Shown: positions 35,446 through 44,666, counted from the first letter of the stretch. The stretch is DNA of 64,000 nt from Leadbetterella sp964489955 (GCA_964489955.1 CAZBAV010000014.1:11012-75011); one strand, 5' to 3'. Notes: generated by a model from the letters alone, not told the origin. Numbers and translations are program-made.

Positions 35446-35798
35446 TTATCCGATTTTTAGGCCGTTAACTATTGGTTTGTCAAGTGTTAGCAAGGTTACA
35501 TCCTGACCATCAATTGCTCCCAAAAGTAAACATTCACTCATGAAAGAGCCGATTTGTTTGGGTGGGAAATTTACAACGGCTGTAACTTGTTTTCCTACCA
35601 ATTCTTCTGCTTGGTAGAGTCTGGTAATTTGGGCAGAGGTTTTTCTGATTCCTATTTCTGCACCAAAATCAATAGTTAANNNNNNNNNNTAGTTAACTTA
35701 TAGGCAGGTTTTCGGGCTTCGGGAAACGGTTTTACTTCTATAATAGTACCCACCCTGATATCTACTTTAGAGAAGTCTTCCCAGGTTAAAATTCCCAT
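35446..35798 (-). CDS. csaA: CsaA-type tRNA-binding / export chaperone, split by a sequence gap
   Basis: Minus-strand reading from ATG 35798 gives MGILTWEDFSKVDIRVGTII, then EVKPFPEARKPAYKLT up to a run of ten N (35680-35689). After the gap it continues as DFGAEIGIRKTSAQITRLYQ and ends IGSFMSECLLLGAIDGQDVT and LLTLDKPIVNGLKIG. This is the CsaA fold, a dimeric OB-fold protein binding tRNA and reported to act as a secretion chaperone in Bacillus. As given, the frame is broken only because of the Ns; if the repeated TAGTTAA at the gap edges is merged, the gene is 111 residues, the family's usual size. Its start overlaps the stop of the upstream TonB-receptor gene by 13 nt. Confidence 0.9.
35680..35689. 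other. Assembly gap (10 N) inside csaA
   Basis: Ten N bases separate a contig ending in TAGTTAA from one beginning in TAGTTAA. The repeated 7-mer suggests the two contigs overlap and no sequence is missing. See the finding on csaA. Confidence 0.95.
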
Positions 35799-38044
35799 CT
35801 GTAATTAAGCATAGGTATAAGACCCAATTGGTTTCTGTTCATTATTTTCCCATATAGTACATCATAGTATTGGTGTGCTACGTTTTTGCGGTTGCTTAAG
35901 TTTTGTATATCCAGAGATACCATATTAGAACCTTTCTTTTTGTTGGTTTTTAGATATAGGCGTACATCTGCCCGGAAATAGTCGTCATATTTAACCACCA
36001 GAGGATTCCAGAAATCATAATATACAAGATAATTATTAGCGGTCACTTCTTCGAAACCAATGCCATAATCCCTAAAGCCTCCAATCCAGTTTATGCGAGT
36101 ATTTGCTCCAAAGATCTTATTGTTTTTTAGTTCCCATTCTTTACCAACAGTTAGGTTGTACACATAATCACCAGCGAAACGGGTGTTGTAAAACTTATTG
36201 TCGAAAGCTTTAAATTGCGACTTATAGAAAGTAGCATTAGCCAAAGCAAAGAAACCATTGGCAAGGTGGTGTTTATAGTTAAGTTCTACTCCATAATTTC
36301 GGCCGGTTAAAGAATTGCTGAAATCAAAGTAACCTCGTACAAAATCACCAACTTCGTAACCATTTAAAGGTGACATGTACATGTTGTTAAACTTGGTTGT
36401 GTTAAACAATCCTTGGAAAAACACCTCGCCGTAAAACGACTGGTTTTGGTTAAGGTCATATTGGTAACCCAAACTTACTTTGTGTGAGCGTGTGGGTCTG
36501 TGGGGTAAGATATAAGCTATTCGGTTTGTAGGTATTTGGCTGTGAAGGCCATACGCAAATTTAACTTGCTGGTTGGTTTTTAAATAATAATTGGCAGATA
36601 TGCGAGGCTCGAAATACTGAGAAGAGCTAAAAGTATAATAAGGAACCACAAAACCCAGGTTATAGTTAAATCTGGCTCGGTTCTTATTTGCCAAATTAAA
36701 ATAAGGTTGTATCAGAAGATTGTCATAACTGTAGGTAAGAGAGTCTGAGTTAATGACATTAAACTTACTGTAATTCTGGGTAAGATTAATTCCCAATTTT
36801 AGGGCAAACAAATCTTGGAAATAACCTGAGATGGAGGTGGTAAAGCTTAAGACGTTCTTGGCGTCATAATCATAGTTTATGTTATAGTTTTGGGTATAAG
36901 CATTTCGTAGGTTTTCTAGAGCTGAGTTTACCAAGACGGTGTGGACATTCCATTTTTTAAATATGTTAATGTTATGTTTGGCTCCAATAAGCCCCATACG
37001 GCTCAGAAACTCTACATTATTTAAGTCTTTAGAAGATTCCCATTTAGTGCTGTCGGCATCTGGAGCGAAATAGTTTTTGGAGTTTCCACCCATTCCGAAA
37101 ACCGTAAAAGTACCAGCTTTTTTAGTCGGGAAATTAAGGGTGAACGCCAAATCCTGAAAATTGATTTTCTCGCCCCCGAAATCTACACCAGCTTGTCCCA
37201 AAAGACCAGTAAAGGAGTACCGGTAGTTAAAAAGATAGCTACTTCCTGTTTTTTTGCTTATTGGACCTTCAGACGATACGTCAATACCGAGTAAGCCCAC
37301 TTGCAGTACATTTTGATACTCATCCTTATTACCATTTCTCAAACTCATATCAAGCACACCTGCTACAGCGTTAGAATAACCTGCAGGGAAGGCTCCACTT
37401 AAGAAATTCATATTTCCCAGCATTTGGGCTGAGAGGATGTTGGTTCCGCCACCAGCCGATGCAGGTTTATCAGAAAACATACCGGCATTGCTTAGGTGGT
37501 TAGGGTTTACTATTTCTACGCCTTCTAGCCGCCACTGTACAAATTCAGGGGCATTGCCACGTACCGAAATATTGTTGGCTTGGTCGTTTGTTCCTGCCAC
37601 ACCTGGGAGAGCCATAACCAAACGGGCTGGATCCATAAATGTAGCGGGAAAACGGAGTATCTGTTCTCTGGTAATACTTTCTACGCCTATTAAAGCAGGG
37701 TTTTGGGGATTTGCTCCAGAAACCACCACCTCCTGTAAAGAAGTACTTACTGTTTGTAGTTCAAAATCCAAAACAAGATGTTTTCCTTGCTCTATAACTA
37801 GTTCTTTAAAAAGCTTTTTACCATACTCTACAGATGAGACCTCCACCTCGAAACGTCCCAAAGGAATGGCAGAAAAGCTGACTGTTCCGCTAGAATCTGT
37901 AACTGCGTTCAGGTTGTATTTGGGAACAGAAACAGTAGCATTACCAACAGGCAATTTACTGTGGTAGTCTTTCAGGTTCACTTTTAGGGTTTGGCTATAT
38001 GCACCAAAAGACAGCAACAGTAATGCGTAAGTAAAGAACTTCAT
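35786..38044 (-). CDS. TonB-dependent receptor with CarboxypepD_reg-like domain
   Basis: A 752-residue outer-membrane receptor. Signal peptide MKFFTYALLLLSFGAYSQ, CarboxypepD_reg-like domain about 20-100 (LPVGNATVSVPKYNL), plug domain about 105-235 (ILRFPATFMDPARLVMALPG, NNISVRGNAPEFVQWRLEGV, LSGAFPAGYSNAVAGVLDM), and a beta-barrel to the aromatic C-terminus YRWEF. Substrate unknown. The start at 38044 is preferred over the ATG at 38071 because a TATCTTTG promoter box lies between them. Its stop overlaps the csaA start by 13 nt. Confidence 0.92.
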   Translation of the reverse strand: MKFFTYALLLLSFGAYSQTLKVNLKDYHSKLPVGNATVSVPKYNLNAVTDSSGTVSFSAIPLGRFEVEVSSVEYGKKLFKELVIEQGKHLVLDFELQTVSTSLQEVVVSGANPQNPALIGVESITREQILRFPATFMDPARLVMALPGVAGTNDQANNISVRGNAPEFVQWRLEGVEIVNPNHLSNAGMFSDKPASAGGGTNILSAQMLGNMNFLSGAFPAGYSNAVAGVLDMSLRNGNKDEYQNVLQVGLLGIDVSSEGPISKKTGSSYLFNYRYSFTGLLGQAGVDFGGEKINFQDLAFTLNFPTKKAGTFTVFGMGGNSKNYFAPDADSTKWESSKDLNNVEFLSRMGLIGAKHNINIFKKWNVHTVLVNSALENLRNAYTQNYNINYDYDAKNVLSFTTSISGYFQDLFALKLGINLTQNYSKFNVINSDSLTYSYDNLLIQPYFNLANKNRARFNYNLGFVVPYYTFSSSQYFEPRISANYYLKTNQQVKFAYGLHSQIPTNRIAYILPHRPTRSHKVSLGYQYDLNQNQSFYGEVFFQGLFNTTKFNNMYMSPLNGYEVGDFVRGYFDFSNSLTGRNYGVELNYKHHLANGFFALANATFYKSQFKAFDNKFYNTRFAGDYVYNLTVGKEWELKNNKIFGANTRINWIGGFRDYGIGFEEVTANNYLVYYDFWNPLVVKYDDYFRADVRLYLKTNKKKGSNMVSLDIQNLSNRKNVAHQYYDVLYGKIMNRNQLGLIPMLNYRWEF

Positions 38045-38068
38045 AGTAGATAGGTTAATTATGCCGGG

Positions 38069-38076
38069 CAAAGATA
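38069..38076 (-). promoter_or_regulatory. TAnnTTTG -7 element for the TonB receptor / csaA unit
   Basis: On the minus strand TATCTTTG lies 25 nt upstream of the ATG at 38044, which supports that start. No good -33 element at the standard spacing. Confidence 0.45.
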
Positions 38077-38159
38077 CCTTCTAATATCCAAAGAATAGTT
38101 TGGCGAGGAGCTATTAATATGAAAACTTAGTGTACGGTAAGCTAATGCTCCTTTATGCG

Positions 38160-38167
38160 TATCTTTG
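38160..38167 (+). promoter_or_regulatory. TAnnTTTG -7 element for the helicase-nuclease gene
   Basis: TATCTTTG lies 18 nt before the ATG at 38185 and after the upstream in-frame ATG at 38155, so it argues for the later start. No clear -33 element. Confidence 0.45.
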
Positions 38168-38184
38168 GCCAATCTGTATTTTTT

Positions 38185-41100
38185 ATGCCGAAATTCACTA
38201 TTTATTCCTCTTCTGCTGGCTCGGGTAAGACTTTTACTCTTACTCTGGAGTTTCTAAAATTACTACTCCGTTCAGACAATCCTATGTATTTCCAAAGAGT
38301 GCTGGCAATGACTTTTACTAATGATGCCGCAGGAGAAATGAAGAACAGAATCCTATCGGCCCTTAAATCTATTTCTTCGGGCGGGAGGACGCCATTATTA
38401 GAAATTTTAGAGAAGGAATTGGCAGATGTAGAGCCAGAGGTAATAAGAGAGCGGGCATCAGGCGTTTTTCATGCCATATTACAAAATTACAGTGATTTTG
38501 CAGTGAAAACCATAGATAGTTTTGTGAACCAGGTAGTGAGTGCGTTTACCATGGACTTAGGTTTGCCTTTTAATTACGAAATCGTACTTAATCCACATGA
38601 TTTGGTGGTGGAAGCGGTGTCACGGATTTTGGAGCGGATAGGGAAGGATGAAGTTCTGGGCCAGATGGTGGGGGATGTAGCTATGGACTTTCTGGATGAA
38701 AATAAAAACTGGAATCTTTTAGAGCAAGAGTTGGTAGAATTTGGGAAAAATATTTTTAACTATTCTAATGCCGGACTCATTTCTCTTAATGGACACATGG
38801 GGCATAACCAAATGTTGGAAATTAAGCAGAATATAAAAAAAATCAGAGATGAGATAAGAGAAACTATCAAAACAAATAGTCTTAAAGCACTGGAGATTAT
38901 TTCCTCAAATGGCTTAGATGAGAAGGACTTTACACAAGGAAGCAAAGGGATTTACGGACTTTTCCTTAAATTAAGTACCAATCCAGATCAACTACTGGAA
39001 AAAACCATACCTAATACCTATCATTTAAATGCCATAGAAAAAGACCAGTGGTATAGTAAAAAAAGCCCTACGGCTTCTTTGGTAGACGGTATAAAAGGAC
39101 AGCTTCATACACTAGCTACCGAAATCCTGGCTTTAAAAACAGATAAGCTGTTGGCTTTGGTTAGGATAAGTAAAAACCTCCTGAAAATTCCATTTATTGG
39201 CATCATTAGGGAGGAAATACAAGAGGTTTTAGCCGAGCAAAACCAAGTACTACTCTCAGACTTTAATCAGAAAATTCTAGATATAGTAAGCCAGGAACCT
39301 GTACCTTTCGTGTATGAAAGGATAGGGGAGAAGTATAACCATATTTTGGTAGATGAGTTTCAAGATACATCGGATATGCAGTTTTTTAATCTCCTTCCTT
39401 TGTTTGAAAACTCCCTGTCCAAAAACTATGGAAACCTTATAGTAGGTGACCCCAAACAGGCTATATACCGTTGGCGAGGGGGTAATGTGAGGCTTATGCT
39501 GGACCTCATAGCTAAAGACGGGACATATTTAGAGTCTAAATCTATGGAAGTACAACATCCCCAAATAGAAACGGTGATTTCTTCTGTGCAGCTTAAGAAT
39601 CTATCTGTCAACTACCGAAGTTTTGGGCAAGTGGTGGCATTTAATAACGGCTTACTGGAATCTATGCTTAGCACCTATCCTCAGCCGGTTTTGAGAGAGG
39701 TATTTAGTGATTATAAGCAGCAAACGCCGTCAGGAAGTAATCTGGGTGGGTATGTTTCTCTTAGTTTTCACGAAAAAGAGGAGGATGTTCCATCTAAGGT
39801 GGCAGCTGAGATAGCTGAAATATGTAGTAGAGGATATGGATTATCTGATATTGCAGTATTAACACGTACAAAAAGTGAAGGTGCCAGTGTAGCAGAAGCT
39901 TTAAAGCAAGCTGGTTACGCGGTGCAGTCTGAAGAGGCTCTTAAATTGGTCAATAGTAAGTCCGTAAAGTTAATAGTGGCAGGAATGAAACTAGCTGCTC
40001 AAGCAGAGAGTGTGTTTGCCAAGTTTGAATTCTTGCAGTTTTTTCTGGTGGTACAAAACCGTGAAACTTCGGATTATGATTTACAAACAATTTGTAATCA
40101 GCCTACAGAAGCTTTCTTGGCTTTTTTTAAGGAGTTTGGTATAGATATTACCCAAATACTCTCATATAGCTCTTATTACCTTGCAGAATATCTCGCACAA
40201 GTTTTGGATTTATACGATGCATACGTGTTTACATTTTTAGATTTTGTATTAGGGTATGTCAGTAAAAAACCGCAGATACTTTCCGGGGTGTTGGAGCATT
40301 GGGAGACCAAGAAAGATAGCTTATCTCTCTCCTCAAGTCAGGCAGATGCAATACATGTGACCACAATCCATAAATCTAAGGGTCTGGAGTACCCGGTTGT
40401 TTTAATGCCATATGTAAACTGGAAGACTACACCTAAAACCACCGAAGAGGTTTGGTTTGGGGTAGATTACCCGGAACTACATACAGAGGGAGGTGCACTA
40501 AAAGCTGCTCCATTTCGGTTCTCAGATAGGCTGGATTTTACCAATGCAATATTGCAGGAAGAGGAGGAGTTGATTTTGGTAGAGAACACCAATATTCTTT
40601 ATGTAGGAATAACCCGGGCAGTTGAAAACCTGTATGTTTGGTGTGAAACCAAGCCCGATGCCAACATTGGGAGAGTCTTTAAGGATTATCTAAAAAATGG
40701 AGGGCTATGGAACGAATGGCTAGCCACTTATGAGTTTGGTGAAAAGACTCTAAAAGAGAAAAAAGAAGAAAAGGAAGATAAAGGTTTAGATCTTTACCAC
40801 TTAGATTTTCCTGATATTTCTCAATCTGAAGGCCTAACACTAAAAGCTCCCGATGATGCAAGGCAAATCTATGGAAACTTAATACATAAGGCATTTGAAA
40901 GAATTAAGTATCGCAGTGATGTAGAAAATGTGCTTACGGAATTAGAGAAGCAGGAAGAGTCGGGCGGCTTACGCGAAAGTGTCCTTGCAGTGGTAAATCA
41001 CCCCTTGCTAGAAGGTTGCTTTGATACCGAAGCCGAGGTTTTGGTAGAGCCATCCATACTATCGGCAGTTAGCCCTGTACGACGGCCAGACCGGGTTATT

Positions 41101-41265
41101 ATAAAGGAAGGCTCTGTAGTGGTGCTAGATTACAAGTCTGGTAAAAAAGAAACATCCCATAGGAGCCAATTAAAAGAGTATGGCCGGATTCTACACAGTA
41201 TGGGGTATAAGAAGATACAGCTATTGTTGGTATATCTATCACCTTTAGAGGTGGTAGAAATCTGA
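38185..41265 (+). CDS. UvrD/AddA-like helicase with C-terminal PD-(D/E)XK nuclease
   Basis: A 1026-residue cytosolic protein. Superfamily 1 helicase motifs are present: FTIYSSSAGSGKTFTLTLEF (motif I), VLAMTFTNDAAGEMKNRI (Ia), ILVDEFQDTSDMQFFNLLPL (II), LIVGDPKQAIYRWRGG (III), and VTTIHKSKGLEYPVVLMPYV (V) with ILYVGITRAVENLYVWCE (VI). The C-terminus has VRRPDRVIIKEGSVVVLDYK and SGKKETSHRSQLKEYGRILH, the PD-(D/E)XK nuclease core of AddA/RecB proteins. It therefore looks like a double-strand-break end-processing helicase-nuclease; an AddB-like partner is not in the window. The start at 38185 follows the promoter box and begins directly with the Walker A strand. Next to a FAN1-like nuclease. Confidence 0.9.
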   Translation: MPKFTIYSSSAGSGKTFTLTLEFLKLLLRSDNPMYFQRVLAMTFTNDAAGEMKNRILSALKSISSGGRTPLLEILEKELADVEPEVIRERASGVFHAILQNYSDFAVKTIDSFVNQVVSAFTMDLGLPFNYEIVLNPHDLVVEAVSRILERIGKDEVLGQMVGDVAMDFLDENKNWNLLEQELVEFGKNIFNYSNAGLISLNGHMGHNQMLEIKQNIKKIRDEIRETIKTNSLKALEIISSNGLDEKDFTQGSKGIYGLFLKLSTNPDQLLEKTIPNTYHLNAIEKDQWYSKKSPTASLVDGIKGQLHTLATEILALKTDKLLALVRISKNLLKIPFIGIIREEIQEVLAEQNQVLLSDFNQKILDIVSQEPVPFVYERIGEKYNHILVDEFQDTSDMQFFNLLPLFENSLSKNYGNLIVGDPKQAIYRWRGGNVRLMLDLIAKDGTYLESKSMEVQHPQIETVISSVQLKNLSVNYRSFGQVVAFNNGLLESMLSTYPQPVLREVFSDYKQQTPSGSNLGGYVSLSFHEKEEDVPSKVAAEIAEICSRGYGLSDIAVLTRTKSEGASVAEALKQAGYAVQSEEALKLVNSKSVKLIVAGMKLAAQAESVFAKFEFLQFFLVVQNRETSDYDLQTICNQPTEAFLAFFKEFGIDITQILSYSSYYLAEYLAQVLDLYDAYVFTFLDFVLGYVSKKPQILSGVLEHWETKKDSLSLSSSQADAIHVTTIHKSKGLEYPVVLMPYVNWKTTPKTTEEVWFGVDYPELHTEGGALKAAPFRFSDRLDFTNAILQEEEELILVENTNILYVGITRAVENLYVWCETKPDANIGRVFKDYLKNGGLWNEWLATYEFGEKTLKEKKEEKEDKGLDLYHLDFPDISQSEGLTLKAPDDARQIYGNLIHKAFERIKYRSDVENVLTELEKQEESGGLRESVLAVVNHPLLEGCFDTEAEVLVEPSILSAVSPVRRPDRVIIKEGSVVVLDYKSGKKETSHRSQLKEYGRILHSMGYKKIQLLLVYLSPLEVVEI

Positions 41266-41495
41266 GGAGGGGTTTAGTTTTTGGTTAAAATATTTTTATT
41301 GGATATATACTAGCTTTTGAGAGATTTTCAATTCTGCTGAAGGGGACAATTATTATTCTATTCGTTTAAAGCTGTTCTCCTAGTGTGAGATACCGTTCAA
41401 GCCCGTCACAAAAAACCAACAAACACCAGTTTTTTGGTTGAGGAAATTTTCATAAAGCGTATTCTGTTGTATCTTAGTATTCTAAAAAAGAGTAC

Positions 41496-41720
41496 ATGCA
41501 ATTTTTACGGAGTGGTATTCCCGTTACAATCTGTGGTATTTTGGCTTTGATTTTCCTGTTGGGGGAAAAGCACCTCGTTGCATCCGTTTTCTTAGGATTG
41601 GGCTGTGTTCTTTTGTGGATAAAAACTATTCTTGTAAAACCAAGTTTGACCTCTTACTTACTGCCGTTATCTCTTACAGTTGTTATCGTTTACCTTTGTG
41701 TTAAATGGAATTACCTCTAA
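41496..41720 (+). CDS. Small membrane protein (74 aa) overlapping the FAN1-like gene
   Basis: A very hydrophobic 74-residue protein with three likely membrane helices (about 8-24, 28-46 and 52-68). Its stop overlaps the next gene start by 16 nt, which supports real translation and coupling. No family was recognised. Neighbours are DNA-repair enzymes, but the role is unknown. Confidence 0.5.
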   Translation: MQFLRSGIPVTICGILALIFLLGEKHLVASVFLGLGCVLLWIKTILVKPSLTSYLLPLSLTVVIVYLCVKWNYL

Positions 41721-43342
41721 AGTATTATTGGGATAATTTTGAGTACCTGTTGGGGTTTGTGACAGATAAGTACAAAGATCTGCTGGTGGCTTCGGAGTGG
41801 AGTTTTTTACGAAAATACTATACCTTACCAGAGAACGCCCAGTTACTTTTTATACGTTTCACAAATCGTAAAGGGCTTTTCTTTAAGATAGATTCCATTA
41901 AATATGCGGAGATTGAAGACATATCTGGGGGGCTAAAAATACTCCATGAAAAGGGTTTTATAGCCAGTTTACATCCAAAGGAACATGAGCTCTGGACCAA
42001 CGAAATTCTAAATGTGCTTAATAGACAGGAGCTGGCAAAGATTTTCGATATAAAAGGTGCTTTAAAGAAGGATGAGCTCGTAGAAAATGTAAAGCAGTCT
42101 GTTTCTCCTGCAGAACTCATATCTGGAGTTGCTTCTTTGCATGATATAGTAAAGGTGAACTTTGAGGTTGAAGTCTCTTTTTTACGCTTCCTGTTTTTTG
42201 GGAATCGAACTATGGATATGACGGAGTTTGTACTACGTGACTTGGGTTTGGTGCAATACTACAAACATACGGATGATGATCTGGTAGCCCGTTTTTCTAC
42301 CCGTAAAGAGGCAGAAGACAAATGGTTAGTTTCTGAGCAATATCTAGTTTTTTCGGAGTTGAAAACCACTGCTGAGCCGGCTGCTATCTACGATTGGTAC
42401 CGTAATTTCAAAGACAACAATAAAGAACTATCCTTGGTGGCTTTGCCCGCATGGCAAAAGTTACAACTTAATATCGGGAAGCACTTTGAGAAACTGAAAC
42501 GTTATGATTTAGCGGTTGATTTGTTTCAAGAGGCCGCTGTACCACCATCTCAAGAAAGGCGGGTTCGGTGTTTGGCCAAAGCCGGGTTTTATGAAGAAGC
42601 CAAGCTCGTTTGCCAAGAAATGATTAGCAGCCCTGCCAATGTAGACGAACAATACTTTGCCGAATATTTCCTACAGACCATTTCAGGAAAGAAAAATAAG
42701 AAAAAAACCACCGAATGGCTTAATGAGGCAGACGAAATTTATATCTCCCCTGTGTACCGCCATCAGGTGGAATTTGGAGCCATGGAGTATTATATTGAGA
42801 AAGGTTTTTCTGCTGGCTTTTCAGAAAACTACTCGTGGCGGGCTTTGTTTGGTTTACTTTTTTGGGATATCATCTTCGACCCAAGCTTGGTGGCGTTTCA
42901 TCATCCATTTCAGCGGAGACCGTCTGACTTATTCTTACCCGACTTTTATGAAAAAAGACAAGACCAAGTTCATAATCGTTTGGAATCTATAACGGATAGC
43001 GATGAGCTGGTGGCTTTTCTTTGGGCTAATTTTGAGAAACATTATGGTACCGCTAATCCTTTTGTGGTTTGGATGGAAGAAGTATGGGCTATGGTAAAAG
43101 TTTTGGCTTCGTATATAAATTGGGACGTACTTAAAAAAGTGATGCTCAAGATTGCAGAAAACATTGTGGAAAATTCACGTGGACTGCCAGACATCCTCAT
43201 TTGGGATATGGAAACGTATGAACTCATAGAAATAAAATCGCCGAACGATACCCTCAGTAATCAACAGCTCTTTTGGCTTCAATACTTTAAAGAACTAGGC
43301 ATAAATGCCCGTGTTCTTAGGGTTAAGTTTTTATCTATATAA
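41705..43342 (+). CDS. FAN1-like VRR-NUC nuclease
   Basis: A 545-residue protein with the FAN1 architecture: an N-terminal part with a SAP-like helical segment (LNRQELAKIFDIKGALKKDE, about 104-123), a TPR-like middle (AVDLFQEAAVPPSQERRVRC, about 275-295), and a C-terminal VRR-NUC domain at about 490-540. The latter has GLPDILIWDMETYELIEIKS, giving Asp496, Glu509 and Lys511 in the PDxn(E/D)xK order, plus a Gln near 520 (LSNQQLFWLQYF). FAN1 enzymes cleave 5' flap DNA and act in interstrand-crosslink repair. The N-terminal Zn-finger of eukaryotic FAN1 is absent, as in the bacterial members. Neighbour of an AddA-like helicase-nuclease. Family is a confident reading; function here is inferred. Confidence 0.85.
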   Translation: MELPLKYYWDNFEYLLGFVTDKYKDLLVASEWSFLRKYYTLPENAQLLFIRFTNRKGLFFKIDSIKYAEIEDISGGLKILHEKGFIASLHPKEHELWTNEILNVLNRQELAKIFDIKGALKKDELVENVKQSVSPAELISGVASLHDIVKVNFEVEVSFLRFLFFGNRTMDMTEFVLRDLGLVQYYKHTDDDLVARFSTRKEAEDKWLVSEQYLVFSELKTTAEPAAIYDWYRNFKDNNKELSLVALPAWQKLQLNIGKHFEKLKRYDLAVDLFQEAAVPPSQERRVRCLAKAGFYEEAKLVCQEMISSPANVDEQYFAEYFLQTISGKKNKKKTTEWLNEADEIYISPVYRHQVEFGAMEYYIEKGFSAGFSENYSWRALFGLLFWDIIFDPSLVAFHHPFQRRPSDLFLPDFYEKRQDQVHNRLESITDSDELVAFLWANFEKHYGTANPFVVWMEEVWAMVKVLASYINWDVLKKVMLKIAENIVENSRGLPDILIWDMETYELIEIKSPNDTLSNQQLFWLQYFKELGINARVLRVKFLSI

Positions 43343-43445
43343 TGGAAGTTTGTATTATACAAGGTCATCTCGTCTTGTCAGTTTAAGCAGAAATGAAGAC
43401 GGGAGTCTGAAATTTTCTGGCAACTTTTTTTAAAACTAATACAAC

Positions 43446-43471
43446 AAAAAAAACCGCCACAAGGGCGGTTT
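43446..43471 (-). terminator. Terminator of the rpsF-rpsR-rplI operon
   Basis: On the minus strand an 8-bp stem (AAACCGCC / GGCGGTTT) with a 5-nt loop is followed by a run of T, 23 nt after the rplI stop. The plus strand lacks a T-run of similar quality. Confidence 0.9.
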
Positions 43472-43493
43472 CTATATCTTACACAAGATGTAA

Positions 43494-43946
43494 TTAAGCT
43501 TCAGTAGTTTCAGAAACTACTTTCACAGCTAGCTCGTGCTTCACTTCTTTATGAAGGTCAATTGTAGCCGTGTAGTCACCTACAAACTTAATATCACCTA
43601 CAGTGATTTTCTTTCTGTCTACTTCAATACCTTTAGCAGCAAGGGCGTCAGAAATCTGGATGCTTGTTACGCGACCAAATATTTTGCCACTCTCACCAGC
43701 TTTAGTAGGTATAGTTACTACTAAATCACCAATTTGTGCAGCAATAGCTTCGGCATCAGCCTTTACTTTTTCTGCTTTGTGAGCAGCTTGCTTTAAGTTT
43801 TCAGCTAAAACCTTCTTGTTAGAATCTGTAGCCAAAACAGCATAACCTTGTGGGATAAGGTAGTTTCTTCCATAGCCAGGTTTAACGTTTATAACATCGT
43901 TTTTATAACCTAGGCCTGCTATATCTGTTTTTAATATAATGTCCAT
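43494..43946 (-). CDS. rplI: 50S ribosomal protein L9
   Basis: A 150-residue protein with MDIILKTDIAGLGYKNDVIN and VKPGYGRNYLIPQGYAVLAT, the diagnostic N-terminal domain, a long connecting helix and a C-terminal rRNA-binding domain. It binds 23S rRNA near the L1 stalk. Third gene of the S6-S18-L9 operon, 23 nt after rpsR. Confidence 0.98.
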   Translation of the reverse strand: MDIILKTDIAGLGYKNDVINVKPGYGRNYLIPQGYAVLATDSNKKVLAENLKQAAHKAEKVKADAEAIAAQIGDLVVTIPTKAGESGKIFGRVTSIQISDALAAKGIEVDRKKITVGDIKFVGDYTATIDLHKEVKHELAVKVVSETTEA

Positions 43947-43969
43947 CTTTACTTCAATATTTTAAATGA

Positions 43970-44224
43970 TTACTTAAGGCCGTCTGCCACGTAAGGCAAT
44001 AGAGCCAAATGACGAGCACGCTTGATAGCTATGGCTACCCTTCTTTGGAACTTAAGGCTGTTACCGGTAAGTCTTCTAGGAAGGATTTTTCCTTGCTCAT
44101 TTAAAAACTTTAAAAGGAAATTAGGGTCTTTGTAATCTACATACTTAATACCCAATTTCTTAAATCTACAGTATTTTTTACGGTTCTGCTCTTTTCTTTC
44201 TACCGGTTCGTTTACTAATGACAT
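43970..44224 (-). CDS. rpsR: 30S ribosomal protein S18
   Basis: An 84-residue protein with YVDYKDPNFLLKFLNEQGKI, LPRRLTGNSLKFQRRVAIAI and KRARHLALLPYVADGLK, all typical of S18. It forms a heterodimer with S6 on the 30S platform. The upstream rpsF gene is 22 nt away. Confidence 0.98.
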   Translation of the reverse strand: MSLVNEPVERKEQNRKKYCRFKKLGIKYVDYKDPNFLLKFLNEQGKILPRRLTGNSLKFQRRVAIAIKRARHLALLPYVADGLK

Positions 44225-44246
44225 AATCTAAATGATTTTAGGTGAA

Positions 44247-44615
44247 TTACTCTGCTACGGTTTCTGATTTAGGTTCGGCTTTGAAACCACCTTTTCTCCT
44301 ACGCTCAGCATACTCTGCAGCATGTTTGTCTAATTTGGTAGTAAGGAAACGCATTACACGTTCGTCACGTTTGTATTCAGTTTCTAGGGTAGCTACCAAA
44401 GAAGGAGCAGCCTTAAACTGGAATAACTGATAATAGCCCGTGGTTTTATGCTGTATAGTATAAGCAAGTTTTTTAAGCCCCCAGGCTTCCTCACTTACTA
44501 TTTCAGCACCGTTATCAGTCAAAACTGATTTGAATTTGTCAACAGCGTCCTTTATCTGGGCTTCAGATAAAACGGGAGTTAAAATGAACACTGCCTCGTA
44601 CTGGTTTTGAAACAT
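44247..44615 (-). CDS. rpsF: 30S ribosomal protein S6
   Basis: A 122-residue protein starting MFQNQYEAVFILTPVLSEAQ with GLKKLAYTIQHKTTGYYQLF in the middle and a charged, lysine- and arginine-rich tail. It binds S18 and 16S rRNA. The frame is open upstream to 44708, but the S6 family begins with the strand QYEAVFILTP, so 44615 is the start. First gene of the operon; its own leader may contain a hairpin with a regulatory role. Confidence 0.97.
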   Translation of the reverse strand: MFQNQYEAVFILTPVLSEAQIKDAVDKFKSVLTDNGAEIVSEEAWGLKKLAYTIQHKTTGYYQLFQFKAAPSLVATLETEYKRDERVMRFLTTKLDKHAAEYAERRRKGGFKAEPKSETVAE

Positions 44616-44647
44616 TTGTAATAATAAATATGTTAATAAAAACTTTA

Positions 44648-44663
44648 TCCGATGAAAATCGGA
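44648..44663 (-). promoter_or_regulatory. Candidate rpsF leader hairpin
   Basis: TCCGAT and ATCGGA form a 6-bp stem with a TTTC loop (minus strand), starting at the predicted transcription start of the operon. In many bacteria the S6-S18 complex binds a CCG-containing leader to repress this operon; here a CCG lies in the stem arm. The match to the known S6:S18 motif is not established. Confidence 0.35.
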
Positions 44664-44666
44664 CTG

